Source: UBA4421 sp028228615 (lineage in GTDB: Bacteria; Pseudomonadota; Gammaproteobacteria; Pseudomonadales; Azotimanducaceae). Taken from it: DNA of 64,000 bases. A program made the translations under genes and the position numbers. Positions 53,382-61,814 of the stretch are shown piece by piece; positions within the stretch are counted from its first letter, which is position 1; every line of letters starts with the position of its first letter. The stretch spans positions 62,001 to 126,000 of the forward strand of contig JAOJBS010000001.1 in NCBI GenBank assembly GCA_028228615.1, written 5' to 3'. Below the pieces are notes generated by a model. That model did not search any database, was not told where the DNA came from, and saw only the letters and a program-made list of their open reading frames with translations.

Positions 53382-54338
53382 CTAGCGGATCGCAACGGGG
53401 TTGATTACCGCTTGTACCGCGCCGACAAATCTAGGCGTGCCTAAAACAAAGAGGAACTCGTTGGCGTCGTCTTCAGCCAAAGCACGGGTGTCCATATTTT
53501 CTAATATGTAAATTCCGTTCTTGGCCAGTAGTTCTGGGTGCACTGGGAATAGCATAGTGGCGTCCTCAGACGGTAGAACTTCCAAGGCCCAAGTGTCCGC
53601 GCCAACGGCTACAACGCCTAAGCTGGCTAAGTAACGTGCGCCTTCTAAGCCTAGTCCTGGCGCACTTGCCATAAAGGCCTCTGGATCACTGTCCATGACA
53701 TTGAGCCAACCAGTGTGGAACAACACAACGTCGCCAGCTTCAATTGTGATGCCGGCAGCTTTTGCTGCGGCGTCAATCTCAGCCTTATTAAAGGCTGTGC
53801 CCGCTGGCAAAATATCGGTTTTCATAAGCTTGGCGATGTCTAACAGCACGCCTCTGGTCGCTACTGGCGGCAGACGGTCTATAGATAATTTGGTCAGACC
53901 TGAGGGTGTGACAAAGTCGCTGGCCATATGACCGTTGTAGTACTGGTGATTAACACCCATGTGACCTAAGCCATCAATTTGGCTGCCGATACCCATCCAG
54001 ATGTTCATAAGGTCGTCGTTGCCTGTGGCTTTGTTGCTGCCTAACGGCGTCCCCATGCCATCGTCTAATTGCAGAATAGTCATTGAATAACTGCGTGGCG
54101 GGTAGGCAGGTGACGTTGGGCCTGTTTCAACACCTAACGCATAAGTTTTACCGGTCTTAACAAGCTGGGCAGCGAGTTTGGTTTTTTTCTCAGAAAGCTC
54201 GTTCATGGCGCCCAAGGTGTCATCAGCGCCATATTTTGAGGGGTACCAATTATCTTCTGCAAACGCAGGTGTGGTTAGGCTAGATAGTGCGAGGGTTAGG
54301 GCCAGTGCGGTAGCCACTTTTTTACTTGTATCAATCAT
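53382..54338 (-). CDS. Cyclase family protein (kynurenine formamidase-like), exported
   Basis: A 318-residue metal hydrolase of the cyclase/KynB-like family with a signal peptide (ALALTLALSSLTTPAFAEDN). GSQIDGLGHMGVNHQYYNG holds the His/Asp metal cluster in place of the usual GTHxDxPxH, DVVLFHTGW is a second family mark, and GADTWALEVLPSEDAT the third. Relatives hydrolyse formyl or acyl amides and lactones. Its ribosome site is GGGAGAGA. It leads a two-gene unit with the 117-residue unknown protein; the decanucleotide repeats lie just upstream. Confidence 0.88.
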   Translation of the reverse strand: MIDTSKKVATALALTLALSSLTTPAFAEDNWYPSKYGADDTLGAMNELSEKKTKLAAQLVKTGKTYALGVETGPTSPAYPPRSYSMTILQLDDGMGTPLGSNKATGNDDLMNIWMGIGSQIDGLGHMGVNHQYYNGHMASDFVTPSGLTKLSIDRLPPVATRGVLLDIAKLMKTDILPAGTAFNKAEIDAAAKAAGITIEAGDVVLFHTGWLNVMDSDPEAFMASAPGLGLEGARYLASLGVVAVGADTWALEVLPSEDATMLFPVHPELLAKNGIYILENMDTRALAEDDANEFLFVLGTPRFVGAVQAVINPVAIR

Positions 54339-54370
54339 TGAAAGTTCTCTCCCGATTTTATTCTTTTACG

Positions 54371-54420
54371 TAGTTGGTCGTAGTTGGTCGTAGTTAGTTG
54401 TAGTTAGTTTTAGCTAGTTG
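54371..54420. repeat. Decanucleotide tandem repeat upstream of the cyclase gene
   Basis: Five 10-bp units, from TAGTTGGTCG twice to the drifted TAGTTAGTTG, TAGTTAGTTT and TAGCTAGTTG. The block ends 33 bases from the cyclase ATG at 54338 on the minus strand, thus in its promoter or leader. One unit equals about one helical turn. Confidence 0.85.
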
Positions 54421-54501
54421 CGGTCAGTAAGTTGTTCCCAATTAGTTGTTGGAATTTGCTCTTTTCAGTGAGTTTTTGCAAACACACGCAAGTACACATT
54501 A

Positions 54502-55923
54502 TTACCGGGTCTCATCTACGGGCGCTAGCGCCTCTAAAAGTAATTGGTAGATGCCACCAAAAGAGCCATTGCTCATGATCACTACATGGCGTTTGCGCTG
54601 ACCCTTTTTAGGTGTGCCTTTGACAATATCCTTAACCAAATTTGGCACATTGTCTGCCATCTTTGCGGGTACAACACAGTGGTTAATGATTTCGCCTAGG
54701 TCCCATTTTATGTTTTCGCCCCTGAACCAAATTACCTGATCTGCGGCGGCGCAGCAGGTGCAAAGGTCGTTACTCAACGTGCCTAACGACATGGTGTGCG
54801 TGCGGGGTTCAATGACCGCCAAAATTTCTTCGTTACCCACTTGCTTGCGTAAGCCTTGTAGCGTTGTCCGTATGGCGGTGGGGTGGTGGGCGAAGTCATC
54901 ATAAATAACGGTGTGCTCATTCTCGAAAATCACCTCTAAGCGGCGCTTTACACCCTTAAACTCGCCAAGGGCTTGGATGCAAATGTCCGTTTGAATGCCC
55001 ACATGGCGGGCGGCGGCGATGGCATTGAGCGCGTTATTTATATTGTGCTCACCGATTAATGACCAAGTAACCCGACCCTGTGCCGCCTCGTTGAGGTGTA
55101 CGTCAAAAGCGCTGCCGTCGGCTTCGGCATTGGCTACGGTCCAAGTGTCGCTGTTATCTAGCTCAAATTCTTTTTTGCTGGTTTTTTGGCCCACGCGCGA
55201 GACAGGGGTCCAACAACCTCTATTAAGCACTTCGTTAATATGTTCGCTGGCACCTGGGGCAATGACTAAGCCATCGCTCGGTATCGTGCGCATAACTAAA
55301 TGGAATTGGTCTTGGATTGCACCTATATCCGGGAAAATGTCTGCGTGATCAAATTCCAGATTATTCAATATCAAGGTGCGTGGTTTGTAGTGCACAAACT
55401 TAGATCGCCGATCAAAGTAGCTGGTATCGTACTCGTCCGCTTCAACGACAAAGAACGGGGTTTCGCCCAAGCGCGCTGATTGCTCAAAGTTACCCGGCGC
55501 GCCGCCGATCAAGAAGCCTGGCTTTAACCCTGCATATTCAATTATCCACGCCAGTAAGCTGGCGGTAGTGGTCTTGCCATGTGTGCCTGCAACCGCAAGC
55601 ACCCAGCGGTTTTTCAGCACCGTATTGCCCAGCCATTCAGCGCCGGATGTGTAGGGGAGCCCTTTGTTTAAGACGTACTCTATGGCCTCATTACCCCGGG
55701 GTAAGTTTGCGTTACCCACAATGATTTGGTCTGGAATGGGATCTAACTGATCTGGGGAAAACCCCTCATGGACCTCTATTTCTGCTGCGGCCAGCTGGTC
55801 GGACATGGGCGGATAAATGGCGTTGTCGCTGCCACTGACGATGTAACCCATTTCCTTTGCGAGCAGGGCTAAGCTGCCCATGAGTGTGCCGCCGATGCCT
55901 AAAAAGTAGAGACGTTGTTGCAT
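54502..55923 (-). CDS. mpl: UDP-N-acetylmuramate:L-alanyl-gamma-D-glutamyl-meso-diaminopimelate ligase
   Basis: Recycles the murein tripeptide by joining it to UDP-MurNAc. It has 473 residues, in the normal range. LYFLGIGGTLMGSLALLAKE starts the nucleotide-binding domain, VAGTHGKTTTASLLAW (ATP loop at about 112-127) defines the Mur ligase domain, and VVEADEYDTSYFDRRSKFVH and LNNLEFDHADIFPD complete the Mpl pattern. It is cytoplasmic. It stands alone; the nearest co-directional neighbour upstream is an unknown membrane protein 114 bases away. Confidence 0.96.
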   Translation of the reverse strand: MQQRLYFLGIGGTLMGSLALLAKEMGYIVSGSDNAIYPPMSDQLAAAEIEVHEGFSPDQLDPIPDQIIVGNANLPRGNEAIEYVLNKGLPYTSGAEWLGNTVLKNRWVLAVAGTHGKTTTASLLAWIIEYAGLKPGFLIGGAPGNFEQSARLGETPFFVVEADEYDTSYFDRRSKFVHYKPRTLILNNLEFDHADIFPDIGAIQDQFHLVMRTIPSDGLVIAPGASEHINEVLNRGCWTPVSRVGQKTSKKEFELDNSDTWTVANAEADGSAFDVHLNEAAQGRVTWSLIGEHNINNALNAIAAARHVGIQTDICIQALGEFKGVKRRLEVIFENEHTVIYDDFAHHPTAIRTTLQGLRKQVGNEEILAVIEPRTHTMSLGTLSNDLCTCCAAADQVIWFRGENIKWDLGEIINHCVVPAKMADNVPNLVKDIVKGTPKKGQRKRHVVIMSNGSFGGIYQLLLEALAPVDETR

Positions 55924-56036
55924 TAGTTTTGGGTTCCGTGCCTGTTTGTAGCGCTGTGAATCAATGAGTGCCTAAAGTGTCGTTTAGCTAAGGCCAGTAT
56001 AATTAAGCCTAACCGAAGTGTAGTAGAACTACTTTA

Positions 56037-56540
56037 TCAGCTGTTGCCTAGCGCAACTTGACTTAGAGCGAATGTTAGAAGGAGTAAGACCAACGCAAGA
56101 CTGCTTCCCAGAATCATATGTATTTCTAATGCTCGGCTAAAAATGAAGCCAAACACAGCGGTGCTCCAAACGAGAATTATGATGGCTATATTATTGAGTA
56201 AATCGAGTCCGGCGAGCTTTGCCAGGCTAATGGCAATGGCGACAAATATATTGAGCAATAGGTCGCAGCCAAAATAGGCGGTCAGGGTTTGGCTTAGCCG
56301 TGCAGATTTACCCACCATGGCCAGAAGTCCGGCCAAGATTACAGATAACGCTGCCAGATTGATGACAATGGTGGCCGCTACGTTGAAAAAACTTTTGTCG
56401 CCCAATGCCAAGGAGATGCCTAGGCTGACTAGGATGTTGGCCAGGGCTACTGCGGCGAGCAAGTTGCTGTTCGCGGGTACCGTTTCTGGTCCGTCTTGGA
56501 GGCTGGTAATGCGCCAAAAGATAGAAAAAATTGCCTGCAT
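56037..56540 (-). CDS. Membrane protein of unknown function (Yip1-like topology)
   Basis: A 167-residue protein from the ATG at 56540. The N-terminus MQAIFSIFWRITSLQDGPET is followed by about five hydrophobic spans (LLAAVALANILVSLGISLAL, VAATIVINLAALSVILAGLL, LLLNIFVAIAISLAKLAGL, IAIIILVWSTAVFGFIFS, SLALVLLLLTFALSQVAL). The start and topology recall Yip1-family membrane proteins of bacteria, without firm motifs. Function unknown. It is divergent from the PFK gene, 92 bases apart. Confidence 0.7.
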   Translation of the reverse strand: MQAIFSIFWRITSLQDGPETVPANSNLLAAVALANILVSLGISLALGDKSFFNVAATIVINLAALSVILAGLLAMVGKSARLSQTLTAYFGCDLLLNIFVAIAISLAKLAGLDLLNNIAIIILVWSTAVFGFIFSRALEIHMILGSSLALVLLLLTFALSQVALGNS

Positions 56541-56632
56541 ATTATTTTTCTTAGTTTTAGTGCGGGAAATTGTCGCACAAATTTGCTGGTTCGCGGACAA
56601 TTGGCGCTCGTAGATTATTTTCTGGATGCTAC

Positions 56633-57892
56633 ATGCCCAAGCCCAATGCGTTTTATGCTCAATCTGGCGGCGTCACCGCTGTAATTAATGCGTCCGCCTG
56701 CGGTGTGTTGGAAACCGCAAGCGCTCACAAAGGTGAAATTGGTAAAGTTTACGCTGGTCGCAACGGCATTATTGGTGCGTTGCAGGAAGAATTGATTGAT
56801 ACCTCTAAAGAATCGAAGAAGGATATTGCCGGACTGCGCAGCACACCTGGCGGTGCTTTTGGGTCGTGCAGATTCAAGCTTAAATCTCCAGAAGAGGACG
56901 CGCGGGAATATAACCGCCTAATTGACGTCTTCAGTGCACATAATATTCGCTACTTTTTTTATAACGGGGGGGGCGATTCTCAAGATACCGCCAATAAAGT
57001 GGCTCAGGTCAGTCGCCAAAGAAAGTACCCGCTGCAATGCATTGGTATCCCTAAGACCGTAGACAACGATTTACCTTTTACCGATTGTTGCCCTGGCTTT
57101 GGCTCAGTGGCGAAGTACGTTGCCACCTCAACTCGCGAAGCGGCACTAGATGTAGCCTCCATGTGCGAGTCTTCAACCAAGGTGTTTGTCTTGGAAGTGA
57201 TGGGACGTCACGCAGGATGGATTGCCGCGGCCAGCGCGCTGGCGCAAACCAATGAGGGCGATGCACCGCATATTATTCTTTTGCCGGAAGTACCCTTTCA
57301 AAAGCAGGCTTTTTTACGCAAAGTTAAGGAGACTGTGAAGGCCAAGGGCTATTGCGTGATTGTGGTTTCGGAGGGTGCGCGTTATGCAAACGGTACTTTT
57401 CTTGGCGAATCTGGCGGGGGTAAAGATGCTTTCGGCCACACTCAGTTGGGTGGCGTTGCCCCTACTGTCGCGGCAATGATTAAAGACAAGTTGGGCTACA
57501 AATTCCATTGGGCGGTATCTGATTATTTGCAGCGTGCGGCTCGTCATATTGCGTCGGCCACCGATGTTGAGCAAGCCTACGGGCTAGGTAAGGCAGCAGT
57601 TGAGTTTGCCCTAGCGGGTAAAAGCGCAGTGATGCCCACTATTGTTCGCACCAGCGATAGCCCCTACAAGTGGAAGATTGGCGAGGCCAAGCTGGCCAAA
57701 GTAGCGAATGTTGAAAAATTCATGCCCAAGAGCTACATCAGCAAGGACGGCTTTGGTATTACCCCGCGTGCACGCAAATATTTGGCGCCGCTTATAGCTG
57801 GGGAAGACCACCCCACCTATAAGGAGGGTTTGCCAGTGTATGTGACTTTGAAAAACCAGTTAGTGGCGAAGAAACTGCCTGAAAAGTGGTAG
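56633..57892 (+). CDS. pfp: 6-phosphofructokinase, PPi-dependent type
   Basis: Phosphorylates fructose-6-phosphate, with pyrophosphate as probable donor. The ATG at 56633 gives 419 residues. AQSGGVTAVINASACGV is the N-terminal phosphate loop. The donor-site signature is NGGGDSQDT with Asp115 where ATP enzymes have Gly, and GIPKTVDNDLP with Lys141 where ATP enzymes have Gly; this Asp plus Lys pair marks PPi-dependent PFKs. MGRHAGWIAAASALA is the fructose-phosphate region. The reaction is reversible, so it can serve gluconeogenesis. A soluble PPase gene and a membrane PPase gene lie within 6 kb. Confidence 0.92.
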   Translation: MPKPNAFYAQSGGVTAVINASACGVLETASAHKGEIGKVYAGRNGIIGALQEELIDTSKESKKDIAGLRSTPGGAFGSCRFKLKSPEEDAREYNRLIDVFSAHNIRYFFYNGGGDSQDTANKVAQVSRQRKYPLQCIGIPKTVDNDLPFTDCCPGFGSVAKYVATSTREAALDVASMCESSTKVFVLEVMGRHAGWIAAASALAQTNEGDAPHIILLPEVPFQKQAFLRKVKETVKAKGYCVIVVSEGARYANGTFLGESGGGKDAFGHTQLGGVAPTVAAMIKDKLGYKFHWAVSDYLQRAARHIASATDVEQAYGLGKAAVEFALAGKSAVMPTIVRTSDSPYKWKIGEAKLAKVANVEKFMPKSYISKDGFGITPRARKYLAPLIAGEDHPTYKEGLPVYVTLKNQLVAKKLPEKW

Positions 57893-58023
57893 TGGCTTTT
57901 TAGCTGCGCTGATTGCATCTGCAGCGCTGGGCTGCAGACTAAGAGTGCGAGGCTAAATGCTGGTATTTTGCTGAGTTGGCTGCCGTCTGGAGGATCGGCA
58001 CCAATATCGCGAGTCAGCGCATA

Positions 58024-58563
58024 CTACTTTTTGACATCTTCCGCGTAGGCAACCATGGCTTGGCTGATTAGGTCTCGTGCTTCCGCTGCGTCGCCCCAGC
58101 GATCTAACTCTACCCATTTCTCGCTTTCTAAATCTTTGTAGTGGGCAAAAAAGTGCTCTATCTGATCTAGAGTGATCTTTGGTAGGTCTGTGACGTTGTG
58201 TACATCTTTATAACGTAGGGTCAGCTTGTTAGAAGGCACAGCGATCACCTTCTCGTCTTGGCCTGCCTCATCTTTCATGATCAACACGCCAATTGGTCGG
58301 CAGTTGATAACAGCGCCGGGCGTGATGGCCCGGGTGCTGGCAACCAATACGTCTATGGCATCGCCGTCGTCAGACAGTGTATTGGGCACAAAACCGTAGT
58401 TGCCGGGATAACGCATGGAGGTGTAGAGAAAGCGATCTACAAATAGCGCGCCAGAGGTTTTATCCATTTCATATTTAATGGGCTCTCCGCCAACAGGCAC
58501 TTCGATTACAACGTTGATGTCGTTTGGTGCGTCGTGACCGATGGGGATAGATTCAATGTTCAT
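58024..58563 (-). CDS. ppa: Inorganic pyrophosphatase (soluble, family I)
   Basis: Hydrolyses PPi to phosphate in the cytoplasm. 179 residues, family I. Active-site residues are in IKYEMDKTSGALFVDRFLYT and YPGNYGFVPNTLSDDGDAID, containing the DxDxxD-like metal triad start, and in VLVASTRAITPGAVINCRPI. It is convergent with the PPi-PFK gene and stands alone on the minus strand. Confidence 0.96.
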   Translation of the reverse strand: MNIESIPIGHDAPNDINVVIEVPVGGEPIKYEMDKTSGALFVDRFLYTSMRYPGNYGFVPNTLSDDGDAIDVLVASTRAITPGAVINCRPIGVLIMKDEAGQDEKVIAVPSNKLTLRYKDVHNVTDLPKITLDQIEHFFAHYKDLESEKWVELDRWGDAAEARDLISQAMVAYAEDVKK

Positions 58564-58832
58564 GCGGCGTCCTGTTACTGCTCAAAATCCAGAGGCGGCA
58601 TTGTACCTATCCGCGGAAATAGAAAAAGCATTGCAGCGAAAAAAATGGCTGAATTAGCAGATTTTTTTCTTGCGAGATTTTGCGCTGTGTAAACGGCAAC
58701 TTTCAGTTGGCTGTTTTTTCAATTTAGAAAGACCATTGGTCGTCTGTATGCCAGCGGATAGCCATTTCTGCATGGCTAATTTGGGGCCATAAGCGACACT
58801 GCGTTTGTCGTTGAAGTAGTAGACACAGAATT

Positions 58833-59279
58833 ATGATTATAGGCAGTTGCGCGTGTGGAAAGGTGGCTTACGAGGCCGACCAGCTAGATGGCCCTGTGGT
58901 CCATTGTCACTGCGATACTTGTCGCAAGGTCCATGCCAGCGCGTTTTCTTCAACCGCACGGGTGCGTAGAGACCATTATCGCTGGTTGCAGGGCCACGCA
59001 TTGATCCGCAATTTTGAGTCCTCTCGCGGCAAGCGCCGTCATTTTTGTCGTTCCTGTGGCACTCACCTAATAGCTGAGTGGTCACATTTAGATTTCGTCA
59101 TCCTGCGTATGGGTGCGGTAGATACTGATCCGAAAAGCTTGCCTTCGATGCACATTTGGTATGCCCGATCGCCCGCTTGGTTGCGCTATGGTGAAGAGTT
59201 ACCTCATTATAGCCAAGGTCCTAAAAGTTCACTGATGACGCCTCTTAGAGTGGAGAGCGGGCCTGATAATAACGGCTAA
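58833..59279 (+). CDS. GFA-family zinc protein (glutathione-dependent formaldehyde-activating-like)
   Basis: A 148-residue zinc protein. The CxC motif is Cys6 and Cys8 (SCACGKVAYEA), the second site is Cys25, Cys27, Cys30 (CHCDTC), and a third pair is in HFCRSCGTHL. These cysteines bind the two zincs of the GFA fold. The original activity (formaldehyde with glutathione) is shown only for the founder; most members have no known substrate. It begins a plus-strand row with the aminotransferase-like gene, 45 bases ahead of it. Confidence 0.92.
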   Translation: MIIGSCACGKVAYEADQLDGPVVHCHCDTCRKVHASAFSSTARVRRDHYRWLQGHALIRNFESSRGKRRHFCRSCGTHLIAEWSHLDFVILRMGAVDTDPKSLPSMHIWYARSPAWLRYGEELPHYSQGPKSSLMTPLRVESGPDNNG

Positions 59280-59324
59280 GGGTTAACTAGGGTTTAGTTG
59301 GGGATTAGCCAGGGTGAAAGAGTG

Positions 59325-60557
59325 ATGGTCAACGAAGAACAATTTTCATCTAAGGCAGTGGCTGCTCGTGCTCAGGTGCTGCGTGATGGCGGTGCAGATG
59401 TAAACCAAGTGGCGGACCTGTTGGCTAGGGCTGACAGCCAAGCGGCCAATTATGGTATTGGCATTATTTTGGACGGCCATGGTAGGCCTATGCCCACCTC
59501 GCCGGAGCTTATGGCGCAAACAATGCGTGCTGGCGAAGAGGGCGCTGCCGCCACCTACTTAAGTTCAAAACCCCTTTACGCAGAACTGCTACAACAAGTT
59601 TTGAGTTGGCAACGCATCCCCAAACAATACTGGGATAACTTTTTGCTGGTGACCCCATCTGATGCAGGCACCGGCGCGGTTAACACTGCGGTGCAAATGT
59701 TTCTAATGATGAATTCTAAAATCACCGCATTGGCGGTTGAGGAATTGTCTTGGCCGGTTTATCAGTCTATTGCAGCAAGCAATAGAATTGGCTTTGATTC
59801 TTACGCCTTGCAGGACGAAGCAGTGGTGGCTTCGAATTTGCTCACCGTGATGCAGGCCGCGCCTCACAACTCTACCGGGTATGTTTGCCCGCCGGAGATT
59901 ATTCGCGCTAGGGCTGAACGCTGTGCTGAATCAGGGCTGCCTATTATTTTGGATCGCGCTTACCCGGGTTTTGAAAATGCTGGAATGCTGGCTAGTCAGG
60001 GTTATGACGTGGTTATGCAGCGCAGCTGTGCCCATTACCTTTTGCCTTTTTTGCAGGCCAACTGTTCTTTTGCGCTCGCGTTAAGTCCAACAAAAGCTTT
60101 TAGGTCTTTCACTTTGCGCCCTTGCGGTTTAACGCTGGTATACGAGCCAGATGAGCCAAAACGTAAGCTGTTGGCTGGGGCAATGAACACCATTAATCGC
60201 GGGCGCGGGTCAGCCTTTGAGCATCCTGCTAGTCGGGCTTTTATACGCAGCCTAGTAGAAAATCGCTCAGTGCTAGAGCTTGAGCATGGACAGACTTTGC
60301 AGCGCTTGGCTGACGCTCAAGCGTTGTGGCAAAAGTTGTTGCAAGGCCACCCTTTAGCCGCAGCGTTTTCGCCCCAATACGCTGGCATGTTTCGTAATCT
60401 ATTGGGGTCAGAGGGGTGTGAGGAGGCGTTTTATCAAGCGCACATTTACCCCGTGCTTGCGGGTAATCGGTGCCGTATAAATGTCACGGGTATTCCGCTA
60501 GATGAAGACAAGGCGCAAGCTCATATAGATGTTTTTGCTCGGTTGCTGAGTCTTTAA
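59325..60557 (+). CDS. Aminotransferase class I/II-like PLP enzyme
   Basis: A 410-residue fold type I PLP enzyme from the ATG at 59325. The cofactor features are APHNSTGYVCPPE (Asn for the PLP ring), IILDRAYPGFE (Asp and Tyr), and the Schiff-base Lys in LALSPTKAFRSFTLRPCGLT. These fit aspartate/aromatic aminotransferase-like enzymes, but the N-terminal half is divergent and the usual substrate Arg region ends NRCRINVTGI. The substrate is not assigned. The ribosome site AGGGTGAAAGAGTG favours this start. It lies between the GFA gene and a small exported protein gene, probably in one transcript. Confidence 0.85.
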   Translation: MVNEEQFSSKAVAARAQVLRDGGADVNQVADLLARADSQAANYGIGIILDGHGRPMPTSPELMAQTMRAGEEGAAATYLSSKPLYAELLQQVLSWQRIPKQYWDNFLLVTPSDAGTGAVNTAVQMFLMMNSKITALAVEELSWPVYQSIAASNRIGFDSYALQDEAVVASNLLTVMQAAPHNSTGYVCPPEIIRARAERCAESGLPIILDRAYPGFENAGMLASQGYDVVMQRSCAHYLLPFLQANCSFALALSPTKAFRSFTLRPCGLTLVYEPDEPKRKLLAGAMNTINRGRGSAFEHPASRAFIRSLVENRSVLELEHGQTLQRLADAQALWQKLLQGHPLAAAFSPQYAGMFRNLLGSEGCEEAFYQAHIYPVLAGNRCRINVTGIPLDEDKAQAHIDVFARLLSL

Positions 60558-60574
60558 ACAGGTATTTGCTGTAA

Positions 60575-61045
60575 ATGTTTATTGGCAAAACTGATTCACG
60601 AAGACCGCTCACAATTTCTCTTAGCGTTTCATCTGCTCTTTTGGGTCTTGTAGTTTTTGTTCTTCTCAGTGCAGCGCCAGCCACAATTTATGCAGCAGAG
60701 TTAGCGCCTTTTAGCACTGACGGATGCAGTTTGTTTCCCGAGGGCAGTGGTGAAAACTCTGACCTTTGGTTGTCGTGTTGTCAGGCGCACGATTTGTCTT
60801 ATTGGCGTGGCGGAACAAGAGCTGAGCGAAAGGCAGCGGATGACGCTCTGGAACAATGTGTCGCGGCTAAGGGCTACCACATAGTAGCGGCCTTAATGGC
60901 GATGGGTGTTTTTGTGGGTGGCACGCCATTTTTGCCGACGCCGTTTCGTTGGGGCTACGGTTGGCCATATCCTAGAGGCTATGGGGTGCTTTCAACTGAT
61001 GAAGAGGCGCAGGTTGCCCGGACCTTGGGCCAGAAAGCGAAATAG
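60575..61045 (+). CDS. Exported PLA2-like small protein
   Basis: A 156-residue protein with an N-terminal hydrophobic segment (LTISLSVSSALLGLVVFVLL, residues 12-31, signal or anchor) and then a domain with SCCQAHDLSYWRGGTRAERK. Cys68-Cys69, His72, Asp73 and Tyr76 match the CCxxHDxxY active-site helix of phospholipase A2 folds, with another Cys at 95 (ALEQC). The second half is hydrophobic and Gly/Pro/Trp-rich (FRWGYGWPYPRGYG). It probably binds or cuts a lipid in the periplasm or inner membrane. It begins 17 bases after the aminotransferase stop. Confidence 0.75.
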   Translation: MFIGKTDSRRPLTISLSVSSALLGLVVFVLLSAAPATIYAAELAPFSTDGCSLFPEGSGENSDLWLSCCQAHDLSYWRGGTRAERKAADDALEQCVAAKGYHIVAALMAMGVFVGGTPFLPTPFRWGYGWPYPRGYGVLSTDEEAQVARTLGQKAK

Positions 61046-61318
61046 AAAGACAAGCCAGAAATCTAACCTCACGACAAAAGCCAGAAGGGCAAATAAGCCA
61101 CCGCCTGCGCAACTCTGGTCCCATTCCTTAGAGTATTCTCACAATCTGGATGCGAATAATGGCCGGTTGTTTCGATATTTTGCTGGAAATAGCGAACTTT
61201 TTGGATCTCGTATCCGCTAAATCAACGTCAGTACTTAATTGCAATTTGTACACATATGGTGGACATTAGCATCTAGCTGCCGCAGTCATGATTAGACAGC
61301 TGTGTTGGAGGCAGGTCG

Positions 61319-61711
61319 TTGGACAATAGCAAACAAGACAGATTCAGCCAGCAGTGTGAGTTGGCAAGAGCCGAGTTGGAGAAAGCAGGTGTTTCTGCTC
61401 AAACAATATTCCCATTAGCGCATCACCTATTGGGGCTATTTGGTCTTCGGTTTAAACCACCTTTTTATGCAAGTTTTATCAGCAACTTTGTTGTCTTCAC
61501 GTTTTCTAATACGCTTCTTTGCTTTTTGCTATTCAATTTAATTTTTTGGCGTAGTACCGAATATACTCTGCTGGCACATGGTCAAAGCGCACTTTTGTTA
61601 GGCAGCTTAATCGGCATAGTAATAGCGAGGTTGTATGGGCTGGGTTACAAAAGACACAATTTAAAATTTTGGGCAGAGTTAGGTGCAATGCTGGATACTG
61701 AAATCGAATAG
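61319..61711 (+). CDS. Small membrane protein of unknown function
   Basis: A 130-residue protein with a TTG start at 61319, supported by GGAGGCAGGTCG just before it. The cytoplasmic N-terminal part is DNSKQDRFSQQCELARAELE, and two membrane spans follow (FISNFVVFTFSNTLLCFLLF, LLLGSLIGIVIARLYGLGY). No family is recognised. A terminator lies right after. The start codon is unusual, so the exact N-terminus is uncertain. Confidence 0.6.
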   Translation: MDNSKQDRFSQQCELARAELEKAGVSAQTIFPLAHHLLGLFGLRFKPPFYASFISNFVVFTFSNTLLCFLLFNLIFWRSTEYTLLAHGQSALLLGSLIGIVIARLYGLGYKRHNLKFWAELGAMLDTEIE

Positions 61712-61722
61712 CCGAGTAGAAA

Positions 61723-61745
61723 AAAGGGGCACAAGCCCCTTTTCC
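61723..61745. terminator. Bidirectional intrinsic terminator
   Basis: Stem AAAGGGGC / GCCCCTTT with loop ACAA, A-run before and TTCC after. It serves the 130-residue protein gene (plus) and probably the minus-strand hppA transcript. Confidence 0.8.
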
Positions 61746-61814
61746 TTTTGCGGATCTTTTGCGCATTTATTGTTGATCTTGCGCAAGACCCTATGACTGG
61801 CGTCTAGCCGATTA

